Part shown: piece after piece, positions 1-5,562 of the stretch
How the letters are laid out: the number at the start of each line of letters is the position of its first letter
How positions within the stretch are numbered: the first letter of the stretch is position 1
Assembly: GCA_004556345.1 (NCBI GenBank)
Contig: SFHQ01000055.1
Location: forward strand, 1 to 6,827
Length of the DNA stretch: 6,827 bases
Reading direction: 5' to 3'
Origin: Clostridiales bacterium
GTDB taxonomy: Bacteria; Bacillota; Clostridia; Oscillospirales; Oscillospiraceae
Program-made: the position numbers and the translations under genes
Notes under the pieces: model-generated
What the model saw: the letters and a program-made list of their open reading frames with translations, nothing else
Told to the model about the DNA's origin: nothing
Database searches by the model: none

Positions 1-441
1 ATTCTTGTTATCATTGATACATACACTTACTTCATTCCCCTGACCTCTGGAAAGCAAAAACACACCAAATGGAAAAATGTTGGCCCTGCACACTACTTGA
101 TTTATGAACAAGTCAAAAAAGAAGAACTCCGAAAAAGAGATATTTTCAAATCTATTTCTGACACAGAGGCATTGAAAATTCTCTCTGCATTGGATCTCAA
201 AAAAATGATTCCTGTTCCTGATGGACTATATACCCGAATCAACTTTTCTTCCCTATCTGATAAAAAATATGTTGACCTTTTAGAAAAGTAATATCGTTTC
301 TGCAAGAGGCAACAAAACGGTATTTTATCCAAGGTAAATCAAATTTATAGGAAACAGAAAAAGACAGGACAAGTCTACCCAATGTACTGCGATTTTTCTA
401 AATTAGAAACTGCTTGTGAGCAGTATGATCCATACAAATAA
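1..441 (+). pseudogene. ToxN/AbiQ-family type III toxin, 5'-partial and interrupted by an in-frame stop
   Basis: Frame 1 is open from the window edge to a TAA at 289-291, then continues in the same frame, still homologous in character, to a second TAA at 439-441 (146 codon positions in all, including the internal stop). Before the stop, features typical of ToxN/AbiQ endoribonucleases are visible: a YFIPLTSGKQKH segment (codons from about 28), the LDLKKMIPVPDGLY strand (from about 190) and FSSLSDKKYVDLLEK. After the stop comes YRFCKRQQ, a basic helix, and the family's characteristic ending CDFSKLETACEQY. The family is usually about 160-180 residues, so roughly 30 N-terminal residues should lie left of the window, together with any RNA antitoxin repeats. 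Known members cut their own repeat RNA antitoxin and host or phage RNA. One base change (for example GAA or CAA to TAA) explains the break, and loss of the last third suggests an inactive toxin. A TTG at 97 could start a 64-codon ORF but would lack the N-terminal core. Family assignment is from recognised motifs, not a search. Confidence 0.75.
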
Positions 442-472
442 CATCATCGTATACATTTCTATGATCAACCTC

Positions 473-504
473 AGAGAGTTCTTCTTCGGAACTCTCTCTT
501 TTTT
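473..504 (+). terminator. Intrinsic terminator after the toxin remnant
   Basis: A 9-bp perfect stem (AGAGAGTTC at 473-481, GAACTCTCT at 489-497) with a 7-base loop is followed by CTTTTTT. It lies 31 bases past the second stop of the toxin remnant and points in its direction. The opposite strand has no T-run after the stem, so it serves only plus-strand transcription and insulates the sigma-factor operon downstream. Confidence 0.8.
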
Positions 505-537
505 CATCCCCAAAATTCTAAAAATTTTTCAATTTCC

Positions 538-565
538 TGTAACAACTCCCCTTCCCCCACGTTAT
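538..565 (+). promoter_or_regulatory. Putative ECF-type promoter of the sigma/anti-sigma operon
   Basis: TGTAAC at 538-543, a 16-base spacer, then CGTTAT at 560-565. This resembles ECF promoters of Firmicutes (an AAC-containing -35 such as TGAAAC or TGTAAC, N16-17, and a CGT-type -10). Predicted start is near 570-572, just before the ribosome binding site at 575-580. ECF sigma factors commonly transcribe their own operons, so autoregulation is the natural reading. No comparably good TTGACA/TATAAT pair was seen between the upstream terminator and the gene. The motif is short, so this is a prediction. Confidence 0.5.
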
Positions 566-588
566 TCCAGTGAAAGGAGGTACCTGCC

Positions 589-1089
589 GTGGGATTTGAC
601 CATATCTATCAAGACTGTTTCTCCGATGTCTTCCACTATCTCTGCGGCCTCACCGGTGACCATCATCTGGCCGAAGAGCTGACCCAAGAGACGTTTTTCA
701 AGGCACTCAAGGCCCTGGACCAATATGACGGCCGAAAAGATATTCGGGCCTGGCTCTTCACCATCGGCCGGAACACCTTCTACTCCCACTGCCGGAAGCG
801 GGGACGGGCCGTTTCCTGGGAGGAACTGCGGGAGACGCCCAGCGAGGTGTCGATCTCAGACGAGCTGATGGACCGGGAGCAGGCGTTTCTCATCCATCAA
901 TTTTTGCATACCATGGCCGAGCCCTACAAAGAGGTCTTCACCCTGCGGGTCTTTGGAGAGCTGCCCTATGACCGCATCGCCGCCCTCTTTGGCAAGACCC
1001 CCAGCTGGGCCAGAGTAACCTATTACCGGGCCAAAGAAAAAATCGTTGCCTATCTCAAGGAGGTGGACCAGCATGACCCTGACCTGTAA
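589..1089 (+). CDS. ECF-family RNA polymerase sigma factor
   Basis: A 166-residue sigma-70 family protein of the extracytoplasmic function type, which has only regions 2 and 4. Region 2 spans about residues 5-72 (core-binding LAEELTQETFFKAL and the promoter-melting segment DIRAWLFTIGRNTFYSHCRKR). Region 4 spans about 98-155, with the helix-turn-helix ELPYDRIAALFGKTPSWARVTYYRAKEKI. Length fits the family (about 160-190). The start is GTG at 589, chosen because AGGAGG at 575-580 lies 8 bases upstream and the protein begins directly with region 2. The 3' end overlaps the following anti-sigma gene by 17 bases, indicating translational coupling. It should direct RNA polymerase to a small regulon once released from its membrane-bound inhibitor. 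It resembles the SigX/SigW/YlaC type generally, but I cannot assign an ECF subgroup or signal. Confidence 0.93.
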   Translation: MGFDHIYQDCFSDVFHYLCGLTGDHHLAEELTQETFFKALKALDQYDGRKDIRAWLFTIGRNTFYSHCRKRGRAVSWEELRETPSEVSISDELMDREQAFLIHQFLHTMAEPYKEVFTLRVFGELPYDRIAALFGKTPSWARVTYYRAKEKIVAYLKEVDQHDPDL

Positions 1090-1768
1090 CACGATCCAAG
1101 ACTTGCTGCCCCTGTGGGCGGATGACGTGCTGCACCCTGGCAGCCGGGAGGAGGTAGAGGCCCATCTTGCCGCCTGCCCCGCCTGCCGGAAGAAAGCAGA
1201 GGCTCTTCGCCCCCAGACGCAAGAAACATCCCTGCCGCCCCTGCCCGTCCCGGCTCGGCGGAAACGACGGAAGCTCGTCGGGCTGGCACTGGCCGTGCTG
1301 TTGGCCTTCGGCCTGCTGACAACTGGCGGCACCCTGCTGGTGCGGCACCCCGTCCTCGCCAGCAGGTCAGACACAGAGATCAGCACCGGTTTTTATCGCA
1401 GCCCCACATCCTATCTCGGCCAGCGCTGGGGCATCCTCTTCACTATGAACAACGCCGTCCTCTGCCCCAAGACGGAGTACATCCAAGGGGAGCTTGCCGA
1501 CGGCACCACTGCTACCATTGGCATGACCATCCGGGTCTGCAAAGAATGGCTGGGGCACGCGAATGCCGGGCAGGCCATCTGCTACGCCTGGCCCATCCAG
1601 CCAGAGCAGGTGGAGGCCATGAAAAAATATCCAGAAGACTTCACCGTGACCGTGATCTTCCAAGACCAGACCCTGACCTATTCCCTCACCGACGCAGGCT
1701 TTCTCACCAAGCAGCCCACTCAGCCCGACCCCATGGGGAACGACGGGCAGGAAGGAGGTACCCCATGA
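1073..1768 (+). CDS. Zinc-finger (ZAS) membrane anti-sigma factor
   Basis: A 231-residue protein with the zf-HC2/ZAS anti-sigma layout. The N-terminal cytoplasmic helix domain (about 1-45) carries Cys5 and the H31-x3-C35-x2-C38 motif. A Pro/Arg-rich linker follows, then one membrane segment (about 67-90) and an extracytoplasmic domain of about 140 residues that I cannot assign. The ZAS domain would hold the upstream ECF sigma factor inactive, with the outer domain sensing the signal. The start is ATG 1073, with AAGGAGG at 1057-1063 upstream and the family motif beginning at once. An upstream in-frame start at 1046 would add nine residues unlike the family and lacks a comparable ribosome site. 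It overlaps the sigma gene by 17 bases and the next gene by 4. The outer domain contains several Cys residues, including C146 and C160 by approximate count, but no recognised catalytic motif. Confidence 0.85.
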   Translation: MTLTCNTIQDLLPLWADDVLHPGSREEVEAHLAACPACRKKAEALRPQTQETSLPPLPVPARRKRRKLVGLALAVLLAFGLLTTGGTLLVRHPVLASRSDTEISTGFYRSPTSYLGQRWGILFTMNNAVLCPKTEYIQGELADGTTATIGMTIRVCKEWLGHANAGQAICYAWPIQPEQVEAMKKYPEDFTVTVIFQDQTLTYSLTDAGFLTKQPTQPDPMGNDGQEGGTP

Positions 1769-2136
1769 AACCAGACCACACCTGTGACCTTGTGCAGGAC
1801 CTACTCCCCCTCTGGCTGGACCACACCCTCAGCCAGGATTCCCAGGCTCTCATCCAACAGCATCTTCCCCGCTGCCCCGCCTGCCGGAGAATTTTGGCGG
1901 ATATGGATGCGCCGCTTACTCTGCCGCCGGAGCAGGATGCCGCACCGCTGCGTACTTTGAACCATTTATGGCAAAAAGAGGTGGTACGGGTGGTCCTGGG
2001 AAGCTTGGCCGTGGGCACCTGCTTCCTACTGCTGACCGTGGTACCGAACCCGGTCAGTGATGCTTTGAACAAAGGGCTTACTTTGTTTGAGGAATTCTTC
2101 CATTGGACACTGCCTGAGTTACTAATCAATATATAA
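1765..2136 (+). CDS. Second ZAS-type anti-sigma-like protein, short, with little outer domain
   Basis: A 123-residue protein with the same plan as its neighbour. The N-terminal zinc domain has Cys7 and H33-x3-C37-x2-C40, and it shares the QDLLPLW and CPACR blocks with the gene before it. One membrane segment follows (about 73-93) and then only about 30 residues (PNPVSDALNKGLTLFEEFF and a short hydrophobic end). The start is ATG 1765 in an ATGA overlap with the previous stop, with AAGGAGG at 1752-1758. An in-frame start at 1546 would only read through the previous gene. It probably arose by tandem duplication of an anti-sigma gene. It may be a co-inhibitor of the same sigma factor, a modulator, or a duplicate whose outer domain has been lost: G+C falls sharply near its 3' end, just before the direct repeats. 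Function beyond ZAS-type binding is inference. Confidence 0.82.
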   Translation: MKPDHTCDLVQDLLPLWLDHTLSQDSQALIQQHLPRCPACRRILADMDAPLTLPPEQDAAPLRTLNHLWQKEVVRVVLGSLAVGTCFLLLTVVPNPVSDALNKGLTLFEEFFHWTLPELLINI

Positions 2137-2150
2137 CAAATACTTCCGAT

Positions 2151-2211
2151 GAAATCTCTCGGGTTGAAAGTGCGAAATCTATCGGGTTAAAAACGTGAAA
2201 TCTCTCGGGTT
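2151..2211. repeat. Three 15-bp direct repeats with a 23-bp period
   Basis: GAAATCTCTCGGGTT occurs at 2151-2165 and 2197-2211, and with one change (GAAATCTATCGGGTT) at 2174-2188. The two spacers are both 8 bases and differ in sequence. The regular period of about two helical turns suggests protein-binding sites on one DNA face. The array sits between the end of the second anti-sigma gene and a terminator, with no transposase gene nearby. Possible readings are transposase-binding repeats left by an insertion element (IS21-family ends carry such multiple repeats) or operator/iteron-like sites. Spacers are too short for a CRISPR array. The repeats are certain; their role is unknown. Confidence 0.85.
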
Positions 2212-2226
2212 TTGGATCAGAATACA

Positions 2227-2275
2227 AAAAGGATAGCTGATATCTTTACAAACGCAAGACATCAGCTATCCTTTT
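2227..2275. terminator. Bidirectional intrinsic terminator
   Basis: A 15-bp perfect stem (2227-2241 with 2261-2275, core GGATAGCTGAT / ATCAGCTATCC) is closed by a 19-base loop that can itself pair for 4 bp. The A-run on the left and T-run on the right mean either strand reads a stem followed by T residues. It therefore can stop the plus-strand sigma/anti-sigma operon and the minus-strand ybaK-family gene, whose stop codon is only 13 bases away. Confidence 0.85.
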
Positions 2276-2288
2276 CTCTATGTGCTTT

Positions 2289-2762
2289 TTACACCCAACC
2301 CTTACAAAAATCGCCCCAGCCCTGGCAATTCTGGGCGACCTGCTCCAGCTGGTCACAGGTCAGCTCGATGGCGCTGTTGGACGACCCCGCGGCGGGAAAC
2401 ACGCTGTCAAATCGCTTCATGGATTCATCCAGGTAGACCTTGACGCCCTCCTTGATGCCGAAGGGACACACACCGCCGATGGCATGGCCGATCATCTCGG
2501 TGACTTCGTCGGGGGTGAGCATCTTGGCCTTGGTGTGGAAGGCCGCCTTGAACTTGGCGTTATCCACTTTCGCGTCCCCGGCGGTGACGATCAGGATGGC
2601 CTCACCGTCCACCTTGAACGACAGAGACTTGGCGATGCGGGCCGGAATGACCCCCGCAGCCTCGGCGGCCAGCTCGACCGTGGCGCTGGAAACGGGGAAC
2701 TCTAAAACTTTGCTATCCAGCCCAAACTGGGCCAGGTAAGCGCGTACTGCTGTGATGGACAT
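2289..2762 (-). CDS. YbaK/EbsC family protein (aminoacyl-tRNA deacylase-like)
   Basis: A 157-residue single-domain member of the YbaK/ProX-type editing family. These proteins hydrolyse mischarged tRNAs such as Cys-tRNA(Pro) or Ala-tRNA(Pro) in the cytoplasm. Visible marks are the conserved lysine in IAKSLSFK (K45), the strand ILIVTAGDAKVDNAKF (about 57-71), the substrate-loop motif GGVCPFG (96-102) and the closing AAGSSNSAIEL block (124-134). Length is normal. The start is ATG at 2760-2762, with AAGGAG at 2772-2777 nine bases upstream. It lies 47 bases downstream of the 309-residue membrane-protein gene on the same strand with no terminator seen between, so co-transcription is possible, and the bidirectional hairpin closes the unit. 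The exact tRNA substrate cannot be read from the sequence. Confidence 0.9.
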   Translation of the reverse strand: MSITAVRAYLAQFGLDSKVLEFPVSSATVELAAEAAGVIPARIAKSLSFKVDGEAILIVTAGDAKVDNAKFKAAFHTKAKMLTPDEVTEMIGHAIGGVCPFGIKEGVKVYLDESMKRFDSVFPAAGSSNSAIELTCDQLEQVAQNCQGWGDFCKGWV

Positions 2763-2809
2763 GGGGATTTGCTCCTTTTTCTATTTCTCGATGTTCTGCT
2801 TTACATTTC

Positions 2810-3739
2810 TCAATACAATTCATAGCTGGCCCCGGACCAAAGGCGTTTGCCCTGGGGCGTCAAGATCGTTATGGTTTGTTCCTCCTGCTCCACGATGTCC
2901 TGCATCTGTCCCTGCTCATTGATGCTGTTCTGACTGAGAACGACCCGATACTGTAGGCCGTTTTCATCCGTGCCCACAGCGGTCAAAGTCAGCGTACTTC
3001 CCTTCGGGACATCGTAGCTCTCTTTGAACTCCGGGTAGATGCCCAGGTTATCCTCTTCCTGCGCCATTTCCTCCGTGAACTTCGGATCCAGGTCAATGGG
3101 TGTCTCTTTGACTTGCTTTCCGTCTATGTCAGCTACGATCCTCATCGTTTGGAATACATGGGGAAGGTTCTCCTGCTGCACTGCCAACTGCCCCTCATAA
3201 CACAGCTTTCCTGCTTTCATACTCACGGTGGCTTGTAAGGAAAGGTCTGGACGAACGATCGCATCTGTCACAGCCAACGCCTCATACTCTAGCGTTTCGA
3301 TCCGCTGTGTGCCATTGTCCATAAAAATCACGCGGTCCAGAGAGACAGTTTGAAGCAGCGGGCAGGGAATGAGCACAGAAAAGCTGCCGTCCTTCTGGGC
3401 TTCCATCGGGTAGCTTGTTCCGTTGCCAACCAACGTGGCGGTGGTCACGCCGGGCGTCTGTTCCTTCGGCGTGACCGTAACGGTCATGGGAACGGTGTAG
3501 TCCGCCGTATTCAGCTTGCCAAATGACTGGTTCTTGTCCACCAGCAAAGAAGCCGACCGATCCAGCGCATCCTGCACCTGGCCGGGCAAGCTCTGCAAAT
3601 CCACCACACTGCTGTCTAAGGTGCGAAGCTCATGCATCTGTTCCTCTACCGCTTGCTCCAAAAGCACGATGCGCCACAGGCACACCGCCGCCAGCAAGCA
3701 GGCCACAGCCGATAAGATCAAAGGAAGGTGTTTTTTCAT
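2810..3739 (-). CDS. Unrecognised membrane-anchored extracytoplasmic protein
   Basis: A 309-residue protein I do not recognise. Residues 1-4 are basic, about 5-27 form one hydrophobic segment (signal anchor), and about 28-65 are rich in Leu, Glu and Gln, consistent with a short coiled coil. The remainder is a mostly polar, beta-rich region with several TVTVTP- and TLTLTAVG-like strands, as in extracellular Ig-like or beta-sandwich domains. AAVC in the hydrophobic stretch is a poor lipobox, and hydrophobic residues continue past it, so a type II membrane anchor is more likely than a lipoprotein. The start is ATG 3737-3739, with AGGAGG at 3747-3752 seven bases upstream. It is divergent from the gluQRS-type gene and upstream of the YbaK-family gene. 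No catalytic motif is visible. A role at the cell surface is inference. Confidence 0.85.
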   Translation of the reverse strand: MKKHLPLILSAVACLLAAVCLWRIVLLEQAVEEQMHELRTLDSSVVDLQSLPGQVQDALDRSASLLVDKNQSFGKLNTADYTVPMTVTVTPKEQTPGVTTATLVGNGTSYPMEAQKDGSFSVLIPCPLLQTVSLDRVIFMDNGTQRIETLEYEALAVTDAIVRPDLSLQATVSMKAGKLCYEGQLAVQQENLPHVFQTMRIVADIDGKQVKETPIDLDPKFTEEMAQEEDNLGIYPEFKESYDVPKGSTLTLTAVGTDENGLQYRVVLSQNSINEQGQMQDIVEQEEQTITILTPQGKRLWSGASYELY

Positions 3740-3784
3740 AGTGGTTCCTCCTGTTCTGGTTCATCGGGACGGGGGGACAAATTC

Positions 3785-3813
3785 ATCATACTATATTCGC
3801 CCCCAAAAGGCAA
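3785..3813 (-). promoter_or_regulatory. Putative promoter for the membrane-protein gene
   Basis: Read on the minus strand: TTGCCT (3808-3813), a 17-base spacer, and TATGAT (3785-3790). This is a fair sigma-A-type promoter (4/6 and 5/6 matches). Predicted start near 3778 gives a leader of about 40 bases. Its -35 lies in the left arm of the palindrome at 3805-3825. Confidence 0.5.
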
Positions 3814-3825
3814 GGTTTGCCTTTT
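3805..3825. repeat. Perfect palindrome within the divergent promoter region
   Basis: Arms AAAAGGCAA (3805-3813) and TTGCCTTTT (3817-3825) are separated by GGT. Each arm contains TTGCCT on one strand, and these are the candidate -35 elements of the two divergent promoters. It may be an operator for a dimeric regulator controlling both directions. It could also form an RNA hairpin, but it lies upstream of both predicted start sites and has only a short T-run, so a terminator role is less likely. Confidence 0.7.
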
Positions 3826-3846
3826 CAAGGACAACTGTGGTAAAAT
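3817..3846 (+). promoter_or_regulatory. Putative promoter for the gluQRS-type gene
   Basis: TTGCCT at 3817-3822, an 18-base spacer, and TAAAAT at 3841-3846 (4/6 and 5/6 matches to sigma-A consensus). Predicted start near 3853 leaves about 26 bases before ATG 3879 but only about 8 before ATG 3861, which favours the later start codon. Confidence 0.5.
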
Positions 3847-3878
3847 AAGAACTACTTCTCATGTCAGGATGTGGACCC

Positions 3879-4865
3879 ATGCTGCAACGAAAATCTCTAC
3901 GCTTGCCAAATCATAAAACGCCCCGCGCCCGCTTTGCGCCCTCTCCCAGCGGACGGATGCATTTGGGGAATTTATTTGCCGCCCTGCTGGCCTGGCTGGA
4001 CATCCGGGCCTTAGGCGGGGAAATGCTGCTGCGGATGGAGGACCTGGACCCCGACCGCTGCAAGCCTGCTTATCTCGACCAGCTGGCGGACGATCTGGAC
4101 TGGCTTGGGCTGGACTGGGACCTGGGCTGGCAGGCCGGGAAGGTCGCGTACCAGCAGAGCCACCGGACGGCGCAGTATGAAGCGGCGTTCGAGACACTGG
4201 CCCACCGGGGCCTGGTCTACCCCTGCTTCTGCACCCGGAAAGAGCTGCTGGCCGCCTCCGCCCCCCATGCGTCGGATGGAGCCAGAGTGTACAACGGCCA
4301 CTGCCGCACCCTGTCTGCCCAAGAAAAAACCGCCCTCCTAGAGAGCGGTCGGCGTCCCGCCTGGCGCCTCAAAGTCCCGGCGGAAGTCATTTCGTTTGTC
4401 GATGGAAATTTCGGCCCCCAGCAGCAAAAATTAGAGAGCGAGTGCGGCGACTTCATCCTCCGCCGCTCGGACGGCGTCTACGCCTATCAGCTGGCCGTGA
4501 CGGCAGACGACGGGGCCATGGGCATCACCCGCGTGGTGCGGGGCTGGGACTTGCTTTCCTCCACGCCCCGGCAGATCTGGCTGCTGGAGCAGCTTGGCTA
4601 CCCCGTCCCCACCTACTGCCATCTCCCTCTGTTGGTCAGCCCGGACGGGCGGCGGCTGAGCAAGCGGGACCGGGATTTGGACGTGGGCGTGCTCCGGCAG
4701 AAAACCACGCCGGAGGCCGTCACCGGCTTTCTCGCCCACGCCGCCGGTCTGCTGGCCAAACCGGAGCCGGTACATCCCCGTGACCTCATCCCCCTCTTCT
4801 CCTGGGAGAAGGTCGGGACGCAGGACCGCATCGTGGACAGCGAGGCCCTGCTCACCCACCGCTGA
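3879..4865 (+). CDS. gluQRS: Glutamyl-Q tRNA(Asp) synthetase
   Basis: A 328-residue class I synthetase paralogue made of the catalytic core without the GltX anticodon-binding domain. It activates glutamate and attaches it to queuosine at position 34 of tRNA(Asp), in the cytoplasm. Visible marks are RFAPSPSG (18-25) leading into the HIGH-type HLGN (28-31), a zinc site C116-x-C118...Y138-x3-C142 typical of GluQRS, and the KMSKS-type RRLSKRD (258-264). GltX is about 480 residues, so the length fits GluQRS (about 300). An ATG at 3861 is also possible (334 residues). I prefer 3879, which has AGGA nine bases upstream and a sensible leader, but both ribosome sites are weak. The 3' end overlaps convergent sigF by 14 bases and no terminator follows. 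Confidence 0.9.
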   Translation: MLQRKSLRLPNHKTPRARFAPSPSGRMHLGNLFAALLAWLDIRALGGEMLLRMEDLDPDRCKPAYLDQLADDLDWLGLDWDLGWQAGKVAYQQSHRTAQYEAAFETLAHRGLVYPCFCTRKELLAASAPHASDGARVYNGHCRTLSAQEKTALLESGRRPAWRLKVPAEVISFVDGNFGPQQQKLESECGDFILRRSDGVYAYQLAVTADDGAMGITRVVRGWDLLSSTPRQIWLLEQLGYPVPTYCHLPLLVSPDGRRLSKRDRDLDVGVLRQKTTPEAVTGFLAHAAGLLAKPEPVHPRDLIPLFSWEKVGTQDRIVDSEALLTHR

Positions 4866-5562
4866 GCTCCCCCCGCAGGCGCAGCAAAATTTTCTTTTCC
4901 AGCCGGGAGACTTGCACCTGGCTGATGCCTAAAACCTTCGCCGTTTTGTCCTGGGTCAGGCCCTTGAAATAGCGCAGTAAGATGAGCTGCCGCTCCCGCT
5001 CCGGCAGGGCGTCGATGGCCGTGCGCAGGGCCAGCTTCTCCACGATGCCCTCCTCCGGGGAGTCACTGCCCAGCACGCCCTCGAAAGACAGCCCGTCCTC
5101 CCCCATCTCCGCCTGGAGCGACGCAACCGGGGCGGTGGCTAAGTCTACCTCTGCAATTTCCTCCGGGGTCAGGCCGGTGGCCTGGGACAGCTCCGACAGG
5201 ACCGGCTCCCGCCCCAGCTCTGCCGACAGTGACGCACGGGCCTTTTGGATGAGATAGCCCCGCTCTTTCCGCCCCCGGCCGATCTTCACCATGCTGTCAT
5301 CCCGCAGAAAGCGGCGGATCTCCCCCGCGATCTTGGGCACGGCATAGGTGGAAAACTGCGTCCCGAAGGCCAGATCAAACCCCTGCACCGCTTTCAGAAA
5401 GCCCAGGCAGCCCAGCTGATACAGATCATCCAGCTCCAAATGACCACGGGCATAGCGGCGCACGATGCTCCAAATAAGCCCCTGATTTTCCTCCACGAGC
5501 TGCCCGCAGGCGGCTTGATCCCCGGCCTGCGCGGCCCGGAGCAGGGCTTCGGGGACACTCAC
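4852..5562 (-). CDS. sigF: RNA polymerase sporulation sigma factor sigma-F
   Basis: A 236-residue sigma-70 family protein, the first forespore-specific sigma factor. Region 2 spans about 24-92 (LDDLYQLGCLGFLKAVQGFD, then FSTYAVPKIAGEIRRFLRDD), region 3 about 100-150, and region 4 about 178-232, with helix-turn-helix LTQDKTAKVLGISQVQVSRL. Sigma-G is closely similar, but the position directly after spoIIAB and spoIIAA identifies sigma-F (spoIIAC). The start is GTG 5560-5562, overlapping the spoIIAB stop by 4 bases, so translation is probably coupled; only a weak AAGGGG-like ribosome site precedes it. It is slightly shorter than the B. subtilis protein (about 255). It is held inactive by SpoIIAB until SpoIIAA is dephosphorylated. 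Its 3' end overlaps the convergent gluQRS by 14 bases. Confidence 0.95.
   Translation of the reverse strand: MSVPEALLRAAQAGDQAACGQLVEENQGLIWSIVRRYARGHLELDDLYQLGCLGFLKAVQGFDLAFGTQFSTYAVPKIAGEIRRFLRDDSMVKIGRGRKERGYLIQKARASLSAELGREPVLSELSQATGLTPEEIAEVDLATAPVASLQAEMGEDGLSFEGVLGSDSPEEGIVEKLALRTAIDALPERERQLILLRYFKGLTQDKTAKVLGISQVQVSRLEKKILLRLRGELSGG

Noticed and set aside
97..291. A 64-codon plus-strand ORF from a TTG start as a separate small gene
   Set aside because: It is the middle of the ToxN-like frame. The frame is open to the window edge upstream and homologous sequence continues after the stop, so a disrupted larger gene explains it better.
442..588. Small gene or tRNA between the toxin remnant and the sigma gene
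   Set aside because: No ORF with a ribosome site and no cloverleaf-like pairing was seen. The stretch holds the terminator and the putative ECF promoter only.
1546..1764. Upstream extension of the second anti-sigma gene to a start at 1546
   Set aside because: The extra 73 codons lie in another frame of the preceding gene. ATG 1765 has a strong ribosome site and begins the conserved zinc domain.
2151..2211. CRISPR-like repeat-spacer array
   Set aside because: Repeats are 15 bases and spacers 8 bases, there are only three units, and no cas gene is present. This is far below CRISPR dimensions.
2280..2739. Long plus-strand ORFs opposite the YbaK-family gene
   Set aside because: They are antisense shadows of a GC-rich gene whose minus-strand product has clear family motifs and a good ribosome site.
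3861..3878. ATG 3861 as the start of gluQRS
   Set aside because: It has no ribosome binding site and would lie only about 8 bases from the predicted transcript start. Not excluded, but 3879 fits better.
3879..4865. Truncated glutamyl-tRNA synthetase (gltX fragment)
   Set aside because: The length, the C-x-C...Y-x3-C zinc pattern and the absence of an anticodon-binding domain match intact GluQRS rather than a broken GltX.
4852..5562. Identification of the sigma gene as sigG
   Set aside because: Sigma-G is similar in sequence, but direct linkage and overlap with spoIIAB and spoIIAA is the hallmark of sigF.
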